From assembly GCA_030832605.1 (NCBI GenBank), contig JAURIU010000006.1, forward strand, positions 1 to 38,826: a stretch of 38,826 nt of DNA, written 5' to 3'. The notes beneath the pieces were generated by a model that was given only the letters and a program-made list of their open reading frames with translations, was not told where the DNA came from and did no database searches. Below, one piece after another: positions 1 to 11,196 of this stretch; position 1 is the stretch's first letter; the number at the start of each line of letters is the position of its first letter. Source of the stretch: Rhodoluna sp. Its GTDB lineage: Bacteria; Actinomycetota; Actinomycetes; Actinomycetales; Microbacteriaceae. A program made the translations under genes and the position numbers.

Positions 1-306
1 AAGGCAGATGCAATTGTTCGTGCCGAACTAACCGCCGCGGGTCTCGACGCAGAAATTTGGCAGTGCCCGGTTGTGCTTCTTGCCGACGTTCGTTCGGTTG
101 GAGTCCAGGGCGATGGCCGCACCTACGGCCACCCGATCGTGCTTCGCCCGGTTTCGAGCGAAGACGCCATGACCGCCGACTGGTCGCGCCTGCCTTATGA
201 TTTGCTGGCCAAGATTTCGAACCGCATCACCAACGAGGTCGAAGGGGTCAACCGCGTTGTGCTCGACGTAACCTCAAAGCCACCTGGCACTATCGAGTGG
301 GAGTAA
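1..306 (+). CDS. guaA: GMP synthase (glutamine-hydrolysing), C-terminal part; 5' end lies outside the window
   Basis: Frame 1 is open from base 1; ...[51 protein letters not shown] is the typical GuaA C-terminus. Confidence 0.95.
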   Translation, partial: KADAIVRAELTAAGLDAEIWQCPVVLLADVRSVGVQGDGRTYGHPIVLRPVSSEDAMTADWSRLPYDLLAKISNRITNEVEGVNRVVLDVTSKPPGTIEWE

Positions 307-335
307 CCGAGCGTTAACCTCGCCCGCCTAATCTC

Positions 336-1265
336 ATGAGCGTGAAACCTTTAGTCTTCGGCCACAGAGGCGCTTGCGCGTACCGACCTGAGAACACGCT
401 CGAGGCATTTGCTCTCGCCTATGAGCAGGGCGTTTACGCAATTGAGTGCGACATTGTGCCGACCAAAGATCACGCGCTGGTGCTTCGCCATGAGAACGCG
501 CTGTCGGGCACAACCGATGTTGCCACCCGCCCCCAATTCGCACATCACAAGCGCGCGGGATTTCTCGACGGCATGGCCGTGAACGATTGGTTCACCGAAG
601 ATTTCACCTTGGCCGAAATCAGGCAGCTTCGAGCCATCGAGCGCTTGCCCGAATGGCGCCCTGGTTCTGCGGCGTTCGACGGTCAGTTTGTCGTGCCCAC
701 CCTCGGCGAACTTTTGGCAGCTCCGTTTCTCAATAATCGCGCCGTGATTCTCGAGCTCAAGCACGCGGCCTATTTCGAAAAACTGGGTATTCCGGTTCTC
801 GAGTTGCTGGCCGCCGAGGTTGAGGCGAGCGGTTGGCGTGAGCGGGGCATCCGCTTGATTTTTGAAACCTTCAACTTGGATGTTCTGACCCGCGCCCGCG
901 CCAGACTCGGCGACATTGGCGAATTTGTCTTTTTGGTTGATCGCGACCACCTGCCTGGCAAAACGCGTTATGTGAGTGACGAGTTTTTAGCTGCGCTGGT
1001 TGGCAAGGTGCACGGCGTGAGCTTCGATCTCGACCTGCTGCTTGGGCAGAAGCCGGCTTTTTCGAGCGCAGATTTTGGTTCGCCGACGGGCTTGGTTGAG
1101 CGGGCGCACGCTCTCGGATTCAGGGTCTACACCTGGACGGCGCGAGTTGAGCAGGCACTGTATTCGGTCGAGGAGTATTTCTCGCACATCGTCAACACGG
1201 GCGCAGATGGCATCTTTGCGGACCACCCCGACCTGCTGCAGAACTATGTCGCTGGTCACGCCTAA
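336..1265 (+). CDS. Glycerophosphodiester phosphodiesterase family protein
   Basis: FGHRGACAYRPENTLEAFALAYEQGVYAIECDIVPTKDHALVLRHE matches the GDPD HRG/ENT/E-D motifs; HTGADGIFADHPD-like C-terminus. Confidence 0.93.
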   Translation: MSVKPLVFGHRGACAYRPENTLEAFALAYEQGVYAIECDIVPTKDHALVLRHENALSGTTDVATRPQFAHHKRAGFLDGMAVNDWFTEDFTLAEIRQLRAIERLPEWRPGSAAFDGQFVVPTLGELLAAPFLNNRAVILELKHAAYFEKLGIPVLELLAAEVEASGWRERGIRLIFETFNLDVLTRARARLGDIGEFVFLVDRDHLPGKTRYVSDEFLAALVGKVHGVSFDLDLLLGQKPAFSSADFGSPTGLVERAHALGFRVYTWTARVEQALYSVEEYFSHIVNTGADGIFADHPDLLQNYVAGHA

Positions 1266-1278
1266 ACTTGCCTAAGTT

Positions 1279-3588
1279 ATGACGCAAATTGACCTCTTTT
1301 CAACCCCTTCGGCCAGCCCCGATCAACTTCTTGACGGGCTAAATCCGCAGCAGCGGGCGGCCGTGGTCTATCGAGGCCCTGCGTTGCTGATCGTGGCCGG
1401 TGCTGGTTCGGGCAAGACCAAGGTGCTGACGCACCGCATCGCTCACTTGCTGGCCACCAAAGAGGCGTGGCCCAGCCAGATTCTTTCGATCACCTTTACC
1501 AACAAGGCCGCTGGCGAAATGCGCGAGCGCGTGCGTCACCTGCTCGGTGATGATGCCAATGGCATGTGGCTCAAGACCTTTCACTCGGCTTGCGTAATGA
1601 TTCTTCGCCGCGAGGCAGAGCGTCTCGGGCACGACCCAAATTTCACCATCTATGACTCGGGCGACTCACGCGCCCTGCTCAAGCGCCTCATCAAAGAGAT
1701 GAGCGCCGACATTCACAAACTCACGCCTGGTCTTGTTGCCTCGGTGATTTCCAACGCCAAGAACGAGCTGCACGACGCCGAAGACTTTATGCGCAACACC
1801 GACGCCGCCGACCCGGCCGCGCGCATGATTGCCGAAATCTTTGGCCGCTACCAGCGCGAGCTCAAGCGCAACAACGCCTTCGACTTCGACGACCTCATTT
1901 CTGAAACGGTCTTTCTGTTTCGCAACTTTCCTGAGGTTGCTGCCCAATACCAGCGCAAGTTTCGCCACATTTTGGTCGACGAATACCAAGACACCAACCA
2001 CGCGCAATATTCCCTTATTCGCGAGCTGACCAAGGCCGTGCCTGCCGAATTCAGCGACGTGGATGCTCGCACCGGCGAGGTTATGTCGCCAGCAAGCCTC
2101 ACCGTGGTTGGCGACAGCGACCAGTCGATCTATGCGTTTCGTGGGGCCGACATTCGCAACATCGTCGAGTTCGAAAAAGACTTCGTCGGGGCCAAGACCA
2201 TCTTGCTCGAGCAAAACTACCGCTCGACCCAGCACATTCTCGACGCCGCCAACGCGGTTATCTCGAACAACTTCGACCGACCAAACAAAAATCTTTTCAC
2301 CGACAGCGGCGCTGGTGACAAGCTGGTTGGCTACACCGGCTACTCGGCACACGACGAAGCTCAGTTCATCGCCGACGAAATCAACCAACAGCACCGCGAC
2401 GGCGCAAACTACGCCGATGTTGCGGTGTTCTATCGAACCAACGCCCAGACCCGTGCCCTTGAAGAAATTTTCATTCGCGCCGGCATTCCTTATCGCGTAG
2501 TCGGCGGCACTAAGTTCTATGAGCGTCAAGAAATCAAAGATGCCTTCGGCTACCTAGTGGCCATCGCGAATGCTCGCGACGACCTCGCCACCAGACGCAT
2601 TCTCAACGTGCCAAAGCGCGGCATCGGTGACGCAACCGAAACGCAGTTGGCCAGTTATGCCGAACGAAACGGCATTTCTGTTCGCCAGGCGCTCGCGTTC
2701 GTTGACGACCTCGGCTTCGGCCCAAAGATCACCAGCTCAATCAAGCGCTTGGGTGAACTGCTAGACGAGTTCAGCGCGATCATCGAGACCGAACCGGTCG
2801 ACCTGCTGCTCAAGGGCGTGCTCGAAAAGAGCGGTTACCTCGATGTGCTCAAGGCCAGCCGCGACCCACAAGACGAAGCTCGCGTTGAGAACCTCGAAGA
2901 ACTTATCGTCGTGGCACGCGACTTTCAGCGCAACAATCCAGAGGGCCGCCTGCCCGACTTCTTGAACGAGGTTGCTCTGGTGGCTGCCGCTGACGACCTA
3001 GACGATGAGTCGGGCACCGTCTCACTCATGACTCTGCACACCGCAAAGGGCCTCGAGTATCCGATCGTGTTTTTGACTGGCCTCGAAGAGGGCTTGCTGC
3101 CGCACCGAATGTCGTTCGTAATGGCTGGCGGAATGGCCGAAGAACGCCGACTCTTTTATGTAGGCATTACCCGAGCCAAGAAAAAACTTTATCTTTCGCT
3201 CGCGATGAGCCGCTCTCTCTATGGTGAGAGCGAATCGGCAACCCCGTCTCGCTATCTGCAAGAGATTCCAGCGCACCTAGTCGAATGGCGCGAATCAGGT
3301 TCGGGTCGCGGTGGCACGCCAAAGCGCTACACGCCTTCGATTGCCGAGACCACCGGTTTCAGAAGCGTCGAAAAGCCGAAGACCGAGTGGGCTGGCGCTA
3401 TCAACCAGGTGCGCAATAACGAAGGCTTGCAGTTGGCCGTCGGCGACACCGTTGAACACGACGCATTCGGCAAAGGTCGGGTCGTTGCGGTGCAGGGCGA
3501 GGGCACAAAGCAGACCGCCGAGATCAACTTTGGCGGCCACGGCACGAAACGCCTGTTGGTCAAAGTCGCACCCATCACAAAGCTCTAA
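1279..3588 (+). CDS. pcrA: ATP-dependent DNA helicase of the UvrD/PcrA family
   Basis: LNPQQRAAV, GAGSGKTKVLTHRI (Walker A), VDEYQDTN, VVGDSDQSIYAFRGAD, TLHTAKGLEYPIVFLTGLEEGLLPH, EERRLFYVGITRAK helicase motifs. Confidence 0.95.
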   Translation: MTQIDLFSTPSASPDQLLDGLNPQQRAAVVYRGPALLIVAGAGSGKTKVLTHRIAHLLATKEAWPSQILSITFTNKAAGEMRERVRHLLGDDANGMWLKTFHSACVMILRREAERLGHDPNFTIYDSGDSRALLKRLIKEMSADIHKLTPGLVASVISNAKNELHDAEDFMRNTDAADPAARMIAEIFGRYQRELKRNNAFDFDDLISETVFLFRNFPEVAAQYQRKFRHILVDEYQDTNHAQYSLIRELTKAVPAEFSDVDARTGEVMSPASLTVVGDSDQSIYAFRGADIRNIVEFEKDFVGAKTILLEQNYRSTQHILDAANAVISNNFDRPNKNLFTDSGAGDKLVGYTGYSAHDEAQFIADEINQQHRDGANYADVAVFYRTNAQTRALEEIFIRAGIPYRVVGGTKFYERQEIKDAFGYLVAIANARDDLATRRILNVPKRGIGDATETQLASYAERNGISVRQALAFVDDLGFGPKITSSIKRLGELLDEFSAIIETEPVDLLLKGVLEKSGYLDVLKASRDPQDEARVENLEELIVVARDFQRNNPEGRLPDFLNEVALVAAADDLDDESGTVSLMTLHTAKGLEYPIVFLTGLEEGLLPHRMSFVMAGGMAEERRLFYVGITRAKKKLYLSLAMSRSLYGESESATPSRYLQEIPAHLVEWRESGSGRGGTPKRYTPSIAETTGFRSVEKPKTEWAGAINQVRNNEGLQLAVGDTVEHDAFGKGRVVAVQGEGTKQTAEINFGGHGTKRLLVKVAPITKL

Positions 3589-3615
3589 CGCGGCCTCGCG
3601 GGATAGGTTTAGTGC

Positions 3616-5412
3616 ATGGGTAAAACTCGCGTTTTGAAACTGCTGGCGCTGATTCTCACTTCCGTCTTCGCTTTGGTGTTCACACCGCAAATCTCACACG
3701 CGGGCGTCGATGACTTTGAATTCAAGTCGATGGATGTTCGCTACGAACTTTCACTCGGCGAATATGACATTGCACAACTGAAGGTCACCGAAACGCTGGT
3801 GGCTGTCTTTCCTGAAACCGACCAGAACCGTGGCATTCGCCGCTTGATTCCAGACTTTCACCAAGATCACTCCCTAGCGACCAACATCATTTCTGTCACC
3901 GATGAGAACGGCGCACCAAGAGATTTCACGGTCGAATACGCCGACGGTTATGTGAACCTAGTGTCGAAGCACAGTGACGACCGCTTTGTGCATTTCGACC
4001 AGACCTATGTGATCACTTATAGCCAACGCTGGGTAATCGCAAACTACGGCGATACCGATGAGTTCTACTGGGATGTCAACGGCACCGGTTGGGCTCAACC
4101 ATTTGGCTCGGTAAGCGCAACTGTGGTGGTTGCTCCTGAGTTATCTGACGCGTTGCTGGTCGACGAAATCTCTTGCTATCAAGGCGCTCAAGGCGGGAGC
4201 GCGCCTTGCGACCAGAAACAGCTGAATAGAACAATGAGCTCGACAAGTGTCGAATTCAAGAGTGCCGAGCTAGCAGCCGGCGAGACTCTGACCATTGTTT
4301 TGCCATTCACCGCAGGTGTGGTCAACACCGGATCAGTTTCGCAAGTCACGGGCACTGTTGAGTATGCGCTGCTCTGGGTGCTCGGTGCGAGCATCCTCGC
4401 GTTATTGGTCTGGTCGGTCTACTACCGAATCGTTCACATTGGCGGGCGCAAATGGCGCAGGTTCGTAACCGTTCAATACGAAGGCCCCCAAGATCCAGAC
4501 CTCGCGGTCGTTTCCCAAGTGATTGGCAGTCAACGTTGGCAGGCAGCGCTTTTGATGCAAGCCGCAGTGCTCGGCTATGTGACCTTGGCAGAAGAAGGCG
4601 GCACCTGGTTGGTGACTCGAACCGATAAGAAAGTGGTCGAACCGAACCTGCAACAGTTACTTGGCGCTTTGCTGGTTGGCGAGCCGGGCAGTGATTCGGT
4701 CGGCGCATCGGTCGGCGCATCGGTCAGGCTTGGCGCGGCAGTAGTAGAACCCGAATCGGGGCGTATTGCCGCCGTGTTCAACGAGCACATGGCACTGGCG
4801 GTTCGAGAGGGCCTTGACGAGCGGTATTACTCGCACTTTGCGGTCAAGACGACATTCTTGAGTTGGCTACCCATTTTTGGCGTCACGGTGGGAATGACTT
4901 TTGTGGCGGCAAGCCTAGACGCGCGAGTCGACGCGGGTTTTGTGCTGATTCCGATTCTTTTGGGCTTCGTGGCGAGCATCGCACACGCCATCATCATGCT
5001 TTCCAAGCGACAGGCTACGCAGGCCGGTGTGGAACTGAGCATCTACATGCGAGGTTTGAGCGAATTCATTCGGTTGGTTGAAAAAGACCGACTCGCATTT
5101 TTGCAATCACCTACTGGGGCAGTAAGGGCAAAAGGCCCGCTAGGCCAGGGTGAGGTTTTGCATCTTTACGAGCAAGTGCTGCCATGGGCAGTCTTGCTTG
5201 GGCTCGAGACCGAATGGGCAAAGGTTCTGTCGCTCTACTACACAGACCAGAATCCACCGAACTATGTTCCTCTGGCGTTCATCCACAGCTCAAGCATTGC
5301 TTCGCTCAACTCGGCGATTTCCGCCAGCTTTGCCAGCAGTTCGAGCAGTGGTTCTGGTGGCGGAGGTTCCGCCGGTGGCGGTGGTGGTGGTGGCGGCGGT
5401 AGCGGCGTTTAG
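3616..5412 (+). CDS. DUF2207-type predicted membrane protein with Gly/Ser-rich C-terminal tail
   Basis: Signal peptide, N-terminal beta-rich ectodomain (YELSLGEYDIAQLKVTETL...RGIRRLIP), internal TM segments, C-terminal SGGGGSAGGGGGGGGGSGV tail typical of DUF2207 proteins. Confidence 0.8.
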   Translation: MGKTRVLKLLALILTSVFALVFTPQISHAGVDDFEFKSMDVRYELSLGEYDIAQLKVTETLVAVFPETDQNRGIRRLIPDFHQDHSLATNIISVTDENGAPRDFTVEYADGYVNLVSKHSDDRFVHFDQTYVITYSQRWVIANYGDTDEFYWDVNGTGWAQPFGSVSATVVVAPELSDALLVDEISCYQGAQGGSAPCDQKQLNRTMSSTSVEFKSAELAAGETLTIVLPFTAGVVNTGSVSQVTGTVEYALLWVLGASILALLVWSVYYRIVHIGGRKWRRFVTVQYEGPQDPDLAVVSQVIGSQRWQAALLMQAAVLGYVTLAEEGGTWLVTRTDKKVVEPNLQQLLGALLVGEPGSDSVGASVGASVRLGAAVVEPESGRIAAVFNEHMALAVREGLDERYYSHFAVKTTFLSWLPIFGVTVGMTFVAASLDARVDAGFVLIPILLGFVASIAHAIIMLSKRQATQAGVELSIYMRGLSEFIRLVEKDRLAFLQSPTGAVRAKGPLGQGEVLHLYEQVLPWAVLLGLETEWAKVLSLYYTDQNPPNYVPLAFIHSSSIASLNSAISASFASSSSSGSGGGGSAGGGGGGGGGSGV

Positions 5413-5511
5413 CCGGTAAAGGCAATCATCGGCGCCCAACAGCGATAAACTTTTGGTTGTCGAAGACCTTTTTCTGAGTTTCTTTCGGCCTCTAATCCCA
5501 TTGAAACGGAA

Positions 5512-6675
5512 ATGACATTGGATCTTTTTGAGTATCAAGCCCGAGACATGTTCGAGGCTCACGGCGTACCAGTTCTACAAGGCCTAATCGCCGACACCCC
5601 AGAAGAAGCCGAGGCAGCAGCCGCCAAGATTGGTGGAGTAGTTGTCGTCAAGGCACAGGTAAAGGTTGGCGGTCGCGGCAAGGCGGGTGGCGTCAAGGTT
5701 GCCAAGACTCCAGAAGAGGCTCGCACTCACGCCGAGGCCATACTGGGTCTAGACATCAAGGGCCACGTTGTCAAGCGCGTCATGATCGCGCAGGGCGCGT
5801 CAATCGACCAGGAATACTACTTCTCGGTGATGCTCGACCGCTCAAACCGCACCTTTCTTTCGCTATGCAGCGTTGAGGGTGGAATGGACATCGAGCAGCT
5901 CGCCGTCGAGCGCCCAGACGCTCTAGCCAAAATCGCCGTGGATGCTGTTGCCGGTATCGACCTCGCCAAGGCTCGCGAAATCGCACTGGCCGGTCACTTT
6001 CCGGCAGAGCTAGCCGACAAGGTTGCCCCGGTTCTGGTCAAGCTTTATGACGTGTTTGTAAAAGAAGACGCCACCCTGGTTGAAGTAAACCCATTGGTTC
6101 TGACCCACGACGGCCAGATTCTCGCCCTAGACGGCAAGGTGACCCTCGACGACAACGCAGAGTTTCGTCACGAGCGCGCTGAGATGGAGCGCGACGACCT
6201 TGACCCGCTAGAGGCAAAGGCCAAGGCTTGGGATCTCAACTACGTGAAGCTAGACGGTCAGGTTGGAATCATCGGAAACGGTGCCGGTCTGGTTATGTCG
6301 ACCCTCGACGTGGTTGCCTACGCAGGTGAGCGCCACGGTGGCGTTCGCCCGGCAAACTTTCTCGACATCGGTGGCGGTGCCTCGGCTGAGGTTATGGCCA
6401 ACGGTCTCGACGTCATCCTTGGCGACGCCCAGGTGAAGAGCGTGTTCGTAAACGTCTTCGGTGGAATCACCGCCTGTGACGCAGTTGCCAACGGAATCGT
6501 CGGTGCTCTCGAGAAGCTCGGCTCTGCTGCAACCAAGCCACTCGTTGTGCGCCTAGATGGCAACAACGTGGTCGAGGGTCGCCGCATCCTTGCTGATTTT
6601 GCTCACCCGCTAGTGACCGTGGCCGAAACCATGGATGAGGCTGCCGACAAGGCCGCCGAACTGGCCAACCGATAG
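5512..6675 (+). CDS. sucC: Succinate-CoA ligase (ADP-forming) subunit beta
   Basis: [64 protein letters not shown]. Confidence 0.97.
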   Translation: MTLDLFEYQARDMFEAHGVPVLQGLIADTPEEAEAAAAKIGGVVVVKAQVKVGGRGKAGGVKVAKTPEEARTHAEAILGLDIKGHVVKRVMIAQGASIDQEYYFSVMLDRSNRTFLSLCSVEGGMDIEQLAVERPDALAKIAVDAVAGIDLAKAREIALAGHFPAELADKVAPVLVKLYDVFVKEDATLVEVNPLVLTHDGQILALDGKVTLDDNAEFRHERAEMERDDLDPLEAKAKAWDLNYVKLDGQVGIIGNGAGLVMSTLDVVAYAGERHGGVRPANFLDIGGGASAEVMANGLDVILGDAQVKSVFVNVFGGITACDAVANGIVGALEKLGSAATKPLVVRLDGNNVVEGRRILADFAHPLVTVAETMDEAADKAAELANR

Positions 6676-6697
6676 ACGCGAGAAGGAACACATAAGA

Positions 6698-7585
6698 ATG
6701 GCTATTTTTCTAGACAGCAACTCGCGAATCATCGTTCAGGGAATGACCGGTAGCGAGGGCATGAAGCACACCACCCGCATGCTTGCCGGTGGCTCGAACA
6801 TCGTTGGTGGCGTGAACCCACGCAAGGCCGGCGAAACCGTTGAAATCGATGGCAAGAGCCTGCCGGTGTTTGGCACCGTGGCCGAGGCCATGGCAGCAAC
6901 CGGTGCAAACGTTTCGGTCATCTTCGTTCCACCAGCCTTCGCTAAGGCCGCTGTGGTCGAGGCAATCGACGCGGAGATCGGCCTGGCAGTAGTTATCACC
7001 GAGGGCATTCCGGTGCACGACTCGGCTAGCTTCTGGGCTTACTCATGCTCGAAGGGCAACAAGACCCGCATCATCGGCCCTAACTGCCCAGGCATCATCA
7101 GCCCAGAGCAGTCGAACGCCGGAATCACTCCGTCGAACATCACCGGACGTGGACCAATCGGCCTAGTGTCTAAGTCGGGTACCCTGACCTACCAAATGAT
7201 GTTCGAACTTCGCGACATCGGTTTCTCGACCGCCATTGGTATTGGTGGAGACCCGATCATCGGAACCACCCACATCGATGCACTCGAAGCATTCGAAGCC
7301 GACCCAGAAACCAAGGCCATCGTGCTGATTGGTGAAATCGGTGGAGACAGCGAAGAAAAGGCTGCCGCCTACATTGCCAAGCACGTCACCAAGCCGGTGG
7401 TTGCCTACGTTGCCGGGTTCACCGCACCAGAAGGTAAGACCATGGGTCACGCCGGTGCGATTGTTTCTGGTTCAGCCGGAACCGCTCAGGCTAAGAAAGA
7501 AGCGTTCGAAGCCGTCGGTGTGAAGGTTGGCAAAACTCCAAGCGAGACCGCAGCGCTGATGCGCGAAGTGGTCAAGAGCCTCTAG
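6698..7585 (+). CDS. sucD: Succinate-CoA ligase subunit alpha
   Basis: Start at ATG 6698 ([25 protein letters not shown]) after an [51 protein letters not shown]. The ORF track's upstream start (6635) overlaps sucC and is rejected. Confidence 0.97.
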   Translation: MAIFLDSNSRIIVQGMTGSEGMKHTTRMLAGGSNIVGGVNPRKAGETVEIDGKSLPVFGTVAEAMAATGANVSVIFVPPAFAKAAVVEAIDAEIGLAVVITEGIPVHDSASFWAYSCSKGNKTRIIGPNCPGIISPEQSNAGITPSNITGRGPIGLVSKSGTLTYQMMFELRDIGFSTAIGIGGDPIIGTTHIDALEAFEADPETKAIVLIGEIGGDSEEKAAAYIAKHVTKPVVAYVAGFTAPEGKTMGHAGAIVSGSAGTAQAKKEAFEAVGVKVGKTPSETAALMREVVKSL

Positions 7586-7597
7586 CTCACAACAAAA

Positions 7598-8866
7598 GTG
7601 GCAAAGGGCGCATCCAACGCAAGTAGCCGCAGGTTAACCCTGCTGGTTGGTGCTTTGGATGCGCTCTTTATTTCTGCCCTGACCATCGTCATTCTGCTCG
7701 GCCTCGGCACCGCGGTTTGGCTCATCGAAAACGATCCAGACATTCCGTGGATCATGTCGCTACAGACGATGGGAAACCTGTGGTTTGCGGGGCATGGCGT
7801 GAGCATCCACGTTGGTGAACAAGCGCTCGCCGGAATCGATTCACCGGCGTTCGACATTTCACTTGCACCGCTCGGCTTGATGGCTGTGGTCTACCTGTTC
7901 GGTCGCCGCACCGCTCGCAAGCTCTGGGGCGCTCTTGAGTTTTGGCCTGGGTGGTTGGGTGCGTTCATTGTTTACGCAACCGTCGCGATTGTGCTCACAC
8001 CGATTGCCTCCAGCCCAACGGTTCACCCGGTGGCCAACGAGGCGGCCTCGATTCCGGCGCTGCTTTATGTTGCTTCGATGGTGGTCACCAACCTGTTCGG
8101 CCGCTCGCAAAACACCGAGGTAGTCACCCGCGAACGCGCTTGGCTCGATGACCAAATCGCTCGCCGCTCGCAAACCGCTAACTGGTTCTTGGCGTCACTC
8201 AGCAAGCCGGCCTTCATCGCTGGAACCGCCGTGGTGGTTGGCCTGCTGGCCGTTTCGGCAATCTTTCTCGCGGTCAGCCTCACCTTCAACTGGGTTTCGG
8301 TAACCCGCCTCTACGAAGGCCTGCAGGTGAGCCTCATCGGCGGCATCGCGGTTACCCTCGCGCAGCTTGCACTGCTGCCCAACCTCATCATCTTCGGCGC
8401 GGCCTGGCTCACCGGCCTCGGCTTCTCGATCGGGGCGGGCTCGACCGTTTCGCCGTTCGGCACCGAGCTCGGCCCGATTCCGTCGATTCCATTCTTTGGC
8501 GGTTTACCAATCGGCGAAAACCCGTTCGGCCTAATGGTTTTGGTCGTGCCGGTACTTTTGGCGTTGGCCGCAACCGTGCTCGTGAAACCTCATGCAGCCG
8601 ACATCCGCTTCAATTTCGCATCGCCACTCAGTGCGGCAATATCGCTCGGTCTCGGCATCGGTTTGGTGGCGGCGCTCGAGGCGGCGCTGCTCGCCTGGGT
8701 GGCCAGCGGTGGCATTGGCCCAGACCGTCTCGCCGAGTTTGGTGTGAACCCTTGGATGCTCGCGCTGGTGGTCTTCGTCGAGGTAGCCCCCGTGTCATTC
8801 TTGGCGGCGTTCTATAGCGCTCGACCAGACAAGGCGGCCCCGATTCCCGAACATCTCAAGCGATAA
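7598..8866 (+). CDS. DUF6350 (PerM-like) multi-pass membrane protein
   Basis: Polytopic membrane protein between sucD and purN, the same position as actinobacterial PerM/DUF6350 genes (e.g. Mycobacterium sucCD-perM-purN-purH); GTG start. Confidence 0.8.
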   Translation: MAKGASNASSRRLTLLVGALDALFISALTIVILLGLGTAVWLIENDPDIPWIMSLQTMGNLWFAGHGVSIHVGEQALAGIDSPAFDISLAPLGLMAVVYLFGRRTARKLWGALEFWPGWLGAFIVYATVAIVLTPIASSPTVHPVANEAASIPALLYVASMVVTNLFGRSQNTEVVTRERAWLDDQIARRSQTANWFLASLSKPAFIAGTAVVVGLLAVSAIFLAVSLTFNWVSVTRLYEGLQVSLIGGIAVTLAQLALLPNLIIFGAAWLTGLGFSIGAGSTVSPFGTELGPIPSIPFFGGLPIGENPFGLMVLVVPVLLALAATVLVKPHAADIRFNFASPLSAAISLGLGIGLVAALEAALLAWVASGGIGPDRLAEFGVNPWMLALVVFVEVAPVSFLAAFYSARPDKAAPIPEHLKR

Positions 8867-8875
8867 ACTAGAGCG

Positions 8876-9457
8876 GTGCTGTCGGTCGTCGTTCTCATTT
8901 CTGGGTCAGGTTCTAACCTGCGTGCCCTGCTCGACGCCGCCGCAAACCCGCTCTACCCGGCCCGCATTTTGGCCGTTGGTTCTGACAACCCGGCCGCCGG
9001 CCTAGAGCATGCCGAATTGCACGGAGTGCCGACATTCGTGGTTGAGCCCGGCCGTTTTGCATCACGCGAAGCCTGGGCCGATGCGCTCTTGGCCAACATC
9101 AAACACTTCGAGCCAGACTTAGTTGTCTTGGCTGGTTTCATGAAGATTCTGCCGCCGAACTTTGTGCAGGCGCTGAGCCCAAACCTAATCAACACTCACC
9201 CTTCGCTGTTGCCCGAGTTCAAGGGAGCGCATGCCGTGCGCGACGCCTTGGCCGCCGGAGCAACTCGCACGGGGGTGACCATTCACGTTGTCGACGAGGG
9301 TGTCGACACCGGGCCTCACCTGGCACAGGCCGAGGTTCAGATTCACCCCGGCGAAACCGAAGCCGAACTGCACGAGCGCATCAAAGTTGTTGAGCGCGAA
9401 CTGCTGGTCGACGTGGTCAAACAATTCGCCGAGGCGAAAGCTCAACAACCCGCATAG
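8876..9457 (+). CDS. purN: Phosphoribosylglycinamide formyltransferase
   Basis: VVLISGSGSNLRALLDAA, LVVLAGFMKILPPNFV, INTHPSLLPEFKGAHAVRDALAAGATRTGVTIHVVDEGVDTGPHLAQ; GTG start. Confidence 0.96.
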   Translation: MLSVVVLISGSGSNLRALLDAAANPLYPARILAVGSDNPAAGLEHAELHGVPTFVVEPGRFASREAWADALLANIKHFEPDLVVLAGFMKILPPNFVQALSPNLINTHPSLLPEFKGAHAVRDALAAGATRTGVTIHVVDEGVDTGPHLAQAEVQIHPGETEAELHERIKVVERELLVDVVKQFAEAKAQQPA

Positions 9458-9505
9458 GCGCTCACAGCGAATTTCGCTGAGACGACTAAAACCGAAAGGC
9501 TGCTC

Positions 9506-11155
9506 GTGGCTTCTGCCGACCGCAACCCAACCGAATACCGTCACCGCAACCGCGTCGCCATCAAGCGCGCACTCATCTCGGTTAGCGACAAGACCGGCCT
9601 ACTCGAACTAGCCGCAGCGCTAGCCGCCGCCGGCGTAGACATGGTTTCAACCGGCTCAACCGCCAAGACCATCGCCGAAGCCGGCTTCAAGGTCACCGAG
9701 GTTTCGCAAGTAACCGGATTCGCCGAAGTGCTCGACGGCCGCGTCAAGACCCTGCACCCAAAGATTCACGGCGGCCTACTAGCCGACCTTCGCCTCGTCG
9801 ATCACGAAAACCAGCTGAACGAACTAGGCATCGAGCCGTTTGAGCTTGTAGTTGTGAACCTGTACCCGTTCGTTCAAACCGTGGCCTCTGGCGCCAAGGG
9901 TGACACGGTGGTTGAGCAAATCGACATCGGTGGCCCTGCGATGGTGCGAGCATCCGCCAAGAATCACGCCAACGTTGTCATCGTGGTCGACCCATCGAAG
10001 TACAGCGAAATCATCGCGGCGATTGCAGACGGCGGCACGAGCCTGGCTCAGCGTCGCGAACTTGCCGCTCATGCCTTCGCCCACACCGCGCGCTACGACG
10101 CAGCGGTTGCCGAGTGGTTCGCGGGTGAGATCGAGAGCCAGTGGCGCAAAGACGCCGGCCAGACCCAGAACAACGAGAGCAAGAACCCTGGTTTCGCCAG
10201 CACCTTCGAGCTTCAGGCCGAACTTGCCAACACCCTTCGCTACGGCGAAAACTCGCACCAGGCAGCCGCGCTCTACCGCAACACGTCGGCCGAGGCTACC
10301 GCGGGCATCGCCCAGGCCCGCCTGCTCGGCGGCAAAGAAATGTCTTACAACAACTACGTCGACGCCGATGCCGCCCTGCGCGCAGCTTTCGACCACACCG
10401 AGCCGGCCGTCGCCATCATCAAGCACGCCAACCCGTGCGGAGTTGCAATCGGTGACCCGAACGCGCCAGATCAAATAGCGGATGCTCACGCAAAGGCCCA
10501 CGTCTGCGACTCAGTCTCTGCGTTCGGAGGTGTGATTGCCGCAAACCGCACCGTGACCAAGACCATGGCCCAACAAGTAGCCAGCATCTTCACCGAGGTC
10601 ATCATCGCGCCGGGTTATGACTTTGAGGCGCTCGAGATTCTCACCGCCAAGGCCAACCTGCGCATTTTGCTTTTGCCACCGAACTTTGGCCGTGACTCAC
10701 TCGAGATTCGCCAGATTTCGGGCGGCCTGCTGGTGCAAGAGCCAGACACCTTCGAATCGCTCAACCCAAGCAACTGGACCCTCGTTTCAGGAACCAAGGC
10801 CGACCCGGCCACCTACCAAGACCTCGTCTTCGCCTGGCGTGCCTGCCGTGCGGTCAAGTCGAATGCGATTCTGCTCGCCAAAGAGGGAGCATCGGTCGGC
10901 ATCGGTATGGGTCAGGTAAACCGAGTTGACTCGTGCAAGCTTGCCGTCGAGCGCGCCAGCGGTCGCGCCAATGGTGCGGTCGCGGCATCCGACGCTTTCT
11001 TTCCGTTCAAAGACGGCGTTGAAGTGCTAATCGAGGCGGGCGTAAAGGCCATTGTTCAACCGGGCGGCTCGAAGCGTGACGAAGAAGTGATTGAGGCAGC
11101 CAAGGCGGCCGGAGTCACTATGTATTTCACCAACGAGCGTCATTTCTATCACTAG
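9506..11155 (+). CDS. purH: Bifunctional AICAR transformylase / IMP cyclohydrolase
   Basis: [91 protein letters not shown]. Confidence 0.97.
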   Translation: MASADRNPTEYRHRNRVAIKRALISVSDKTGLLELAAALAAAGVDMVSTGSTAKTIAEAGFKVTEVSQVTGFAEVLDGRVKTLHPKIHGGLLADLRLVDHENQLNELGIEPFELVVVNLYPFVQTVASGAKGDTVVEQIDIGGPAMVRASAKNHANVVIVVDPSKYSEIIAAIADGGTSLAQRRELAAHAFAHTARYDAAVAEWFAGEIESQWRKDAGQTQNNESKNPGFASTFELQAELANTLRYGENSHQAAALYRNTSAEATAGIAQARLLGGKEMSYNNYVDADAALRAAFDHTEPAVAIIKHANPCGVAIGDPNAPDQIADAHAKAHVCDSVSAFGGVIAANRTVTKTMAQQVASIFTEVIIAPGYDFEALEILTAKANLRILLLPPNFGRDSLEIRQISGGLLVQEPDTFESLNPSNWTLVSGTKADPATYQDLVFAWRACRAVKSNAILLAKEGASVGIGMGQVNRVDSCKLAVERASGRANGAVAASDAFFPFKDGVEVLIEAGVKAIVQPGGSKRDEEVIEAAKAAGVTMYFTNERHFYH

Positions 11156-11196
11156 GCTTTAAACCAATCCAAAGAACATCCCAAAAGGAGAAAATC

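Noticed and set aside
1666-2529. 287-aa minus-strand ORF
   Set aside because: Entirely antisense to pcrA helicase motifs; composition (V/G/A/L/N-rich shadow) typical of an antisense frame in a high-GC gene.
4346-4720. 124-aa Arg/Pro-rich minus-strand ORF
   Set aside because: Antisense to the DUF2207 protein; composition of a shadow frame.
4695-4725. Short tandem repeat (TCGGTCGGCGCA x2) in the DUF2207 gene
   Set aside because: In-frame two-copy coding repeat (SVGASVGA); a minor low-complexity linker, not a CRISPR or regulatory repeat.
9824-10501. 225-aa minus-strand ORF
   Set aside because: Antisense to purH, which is unambiguous; no recognisable protein motifs.
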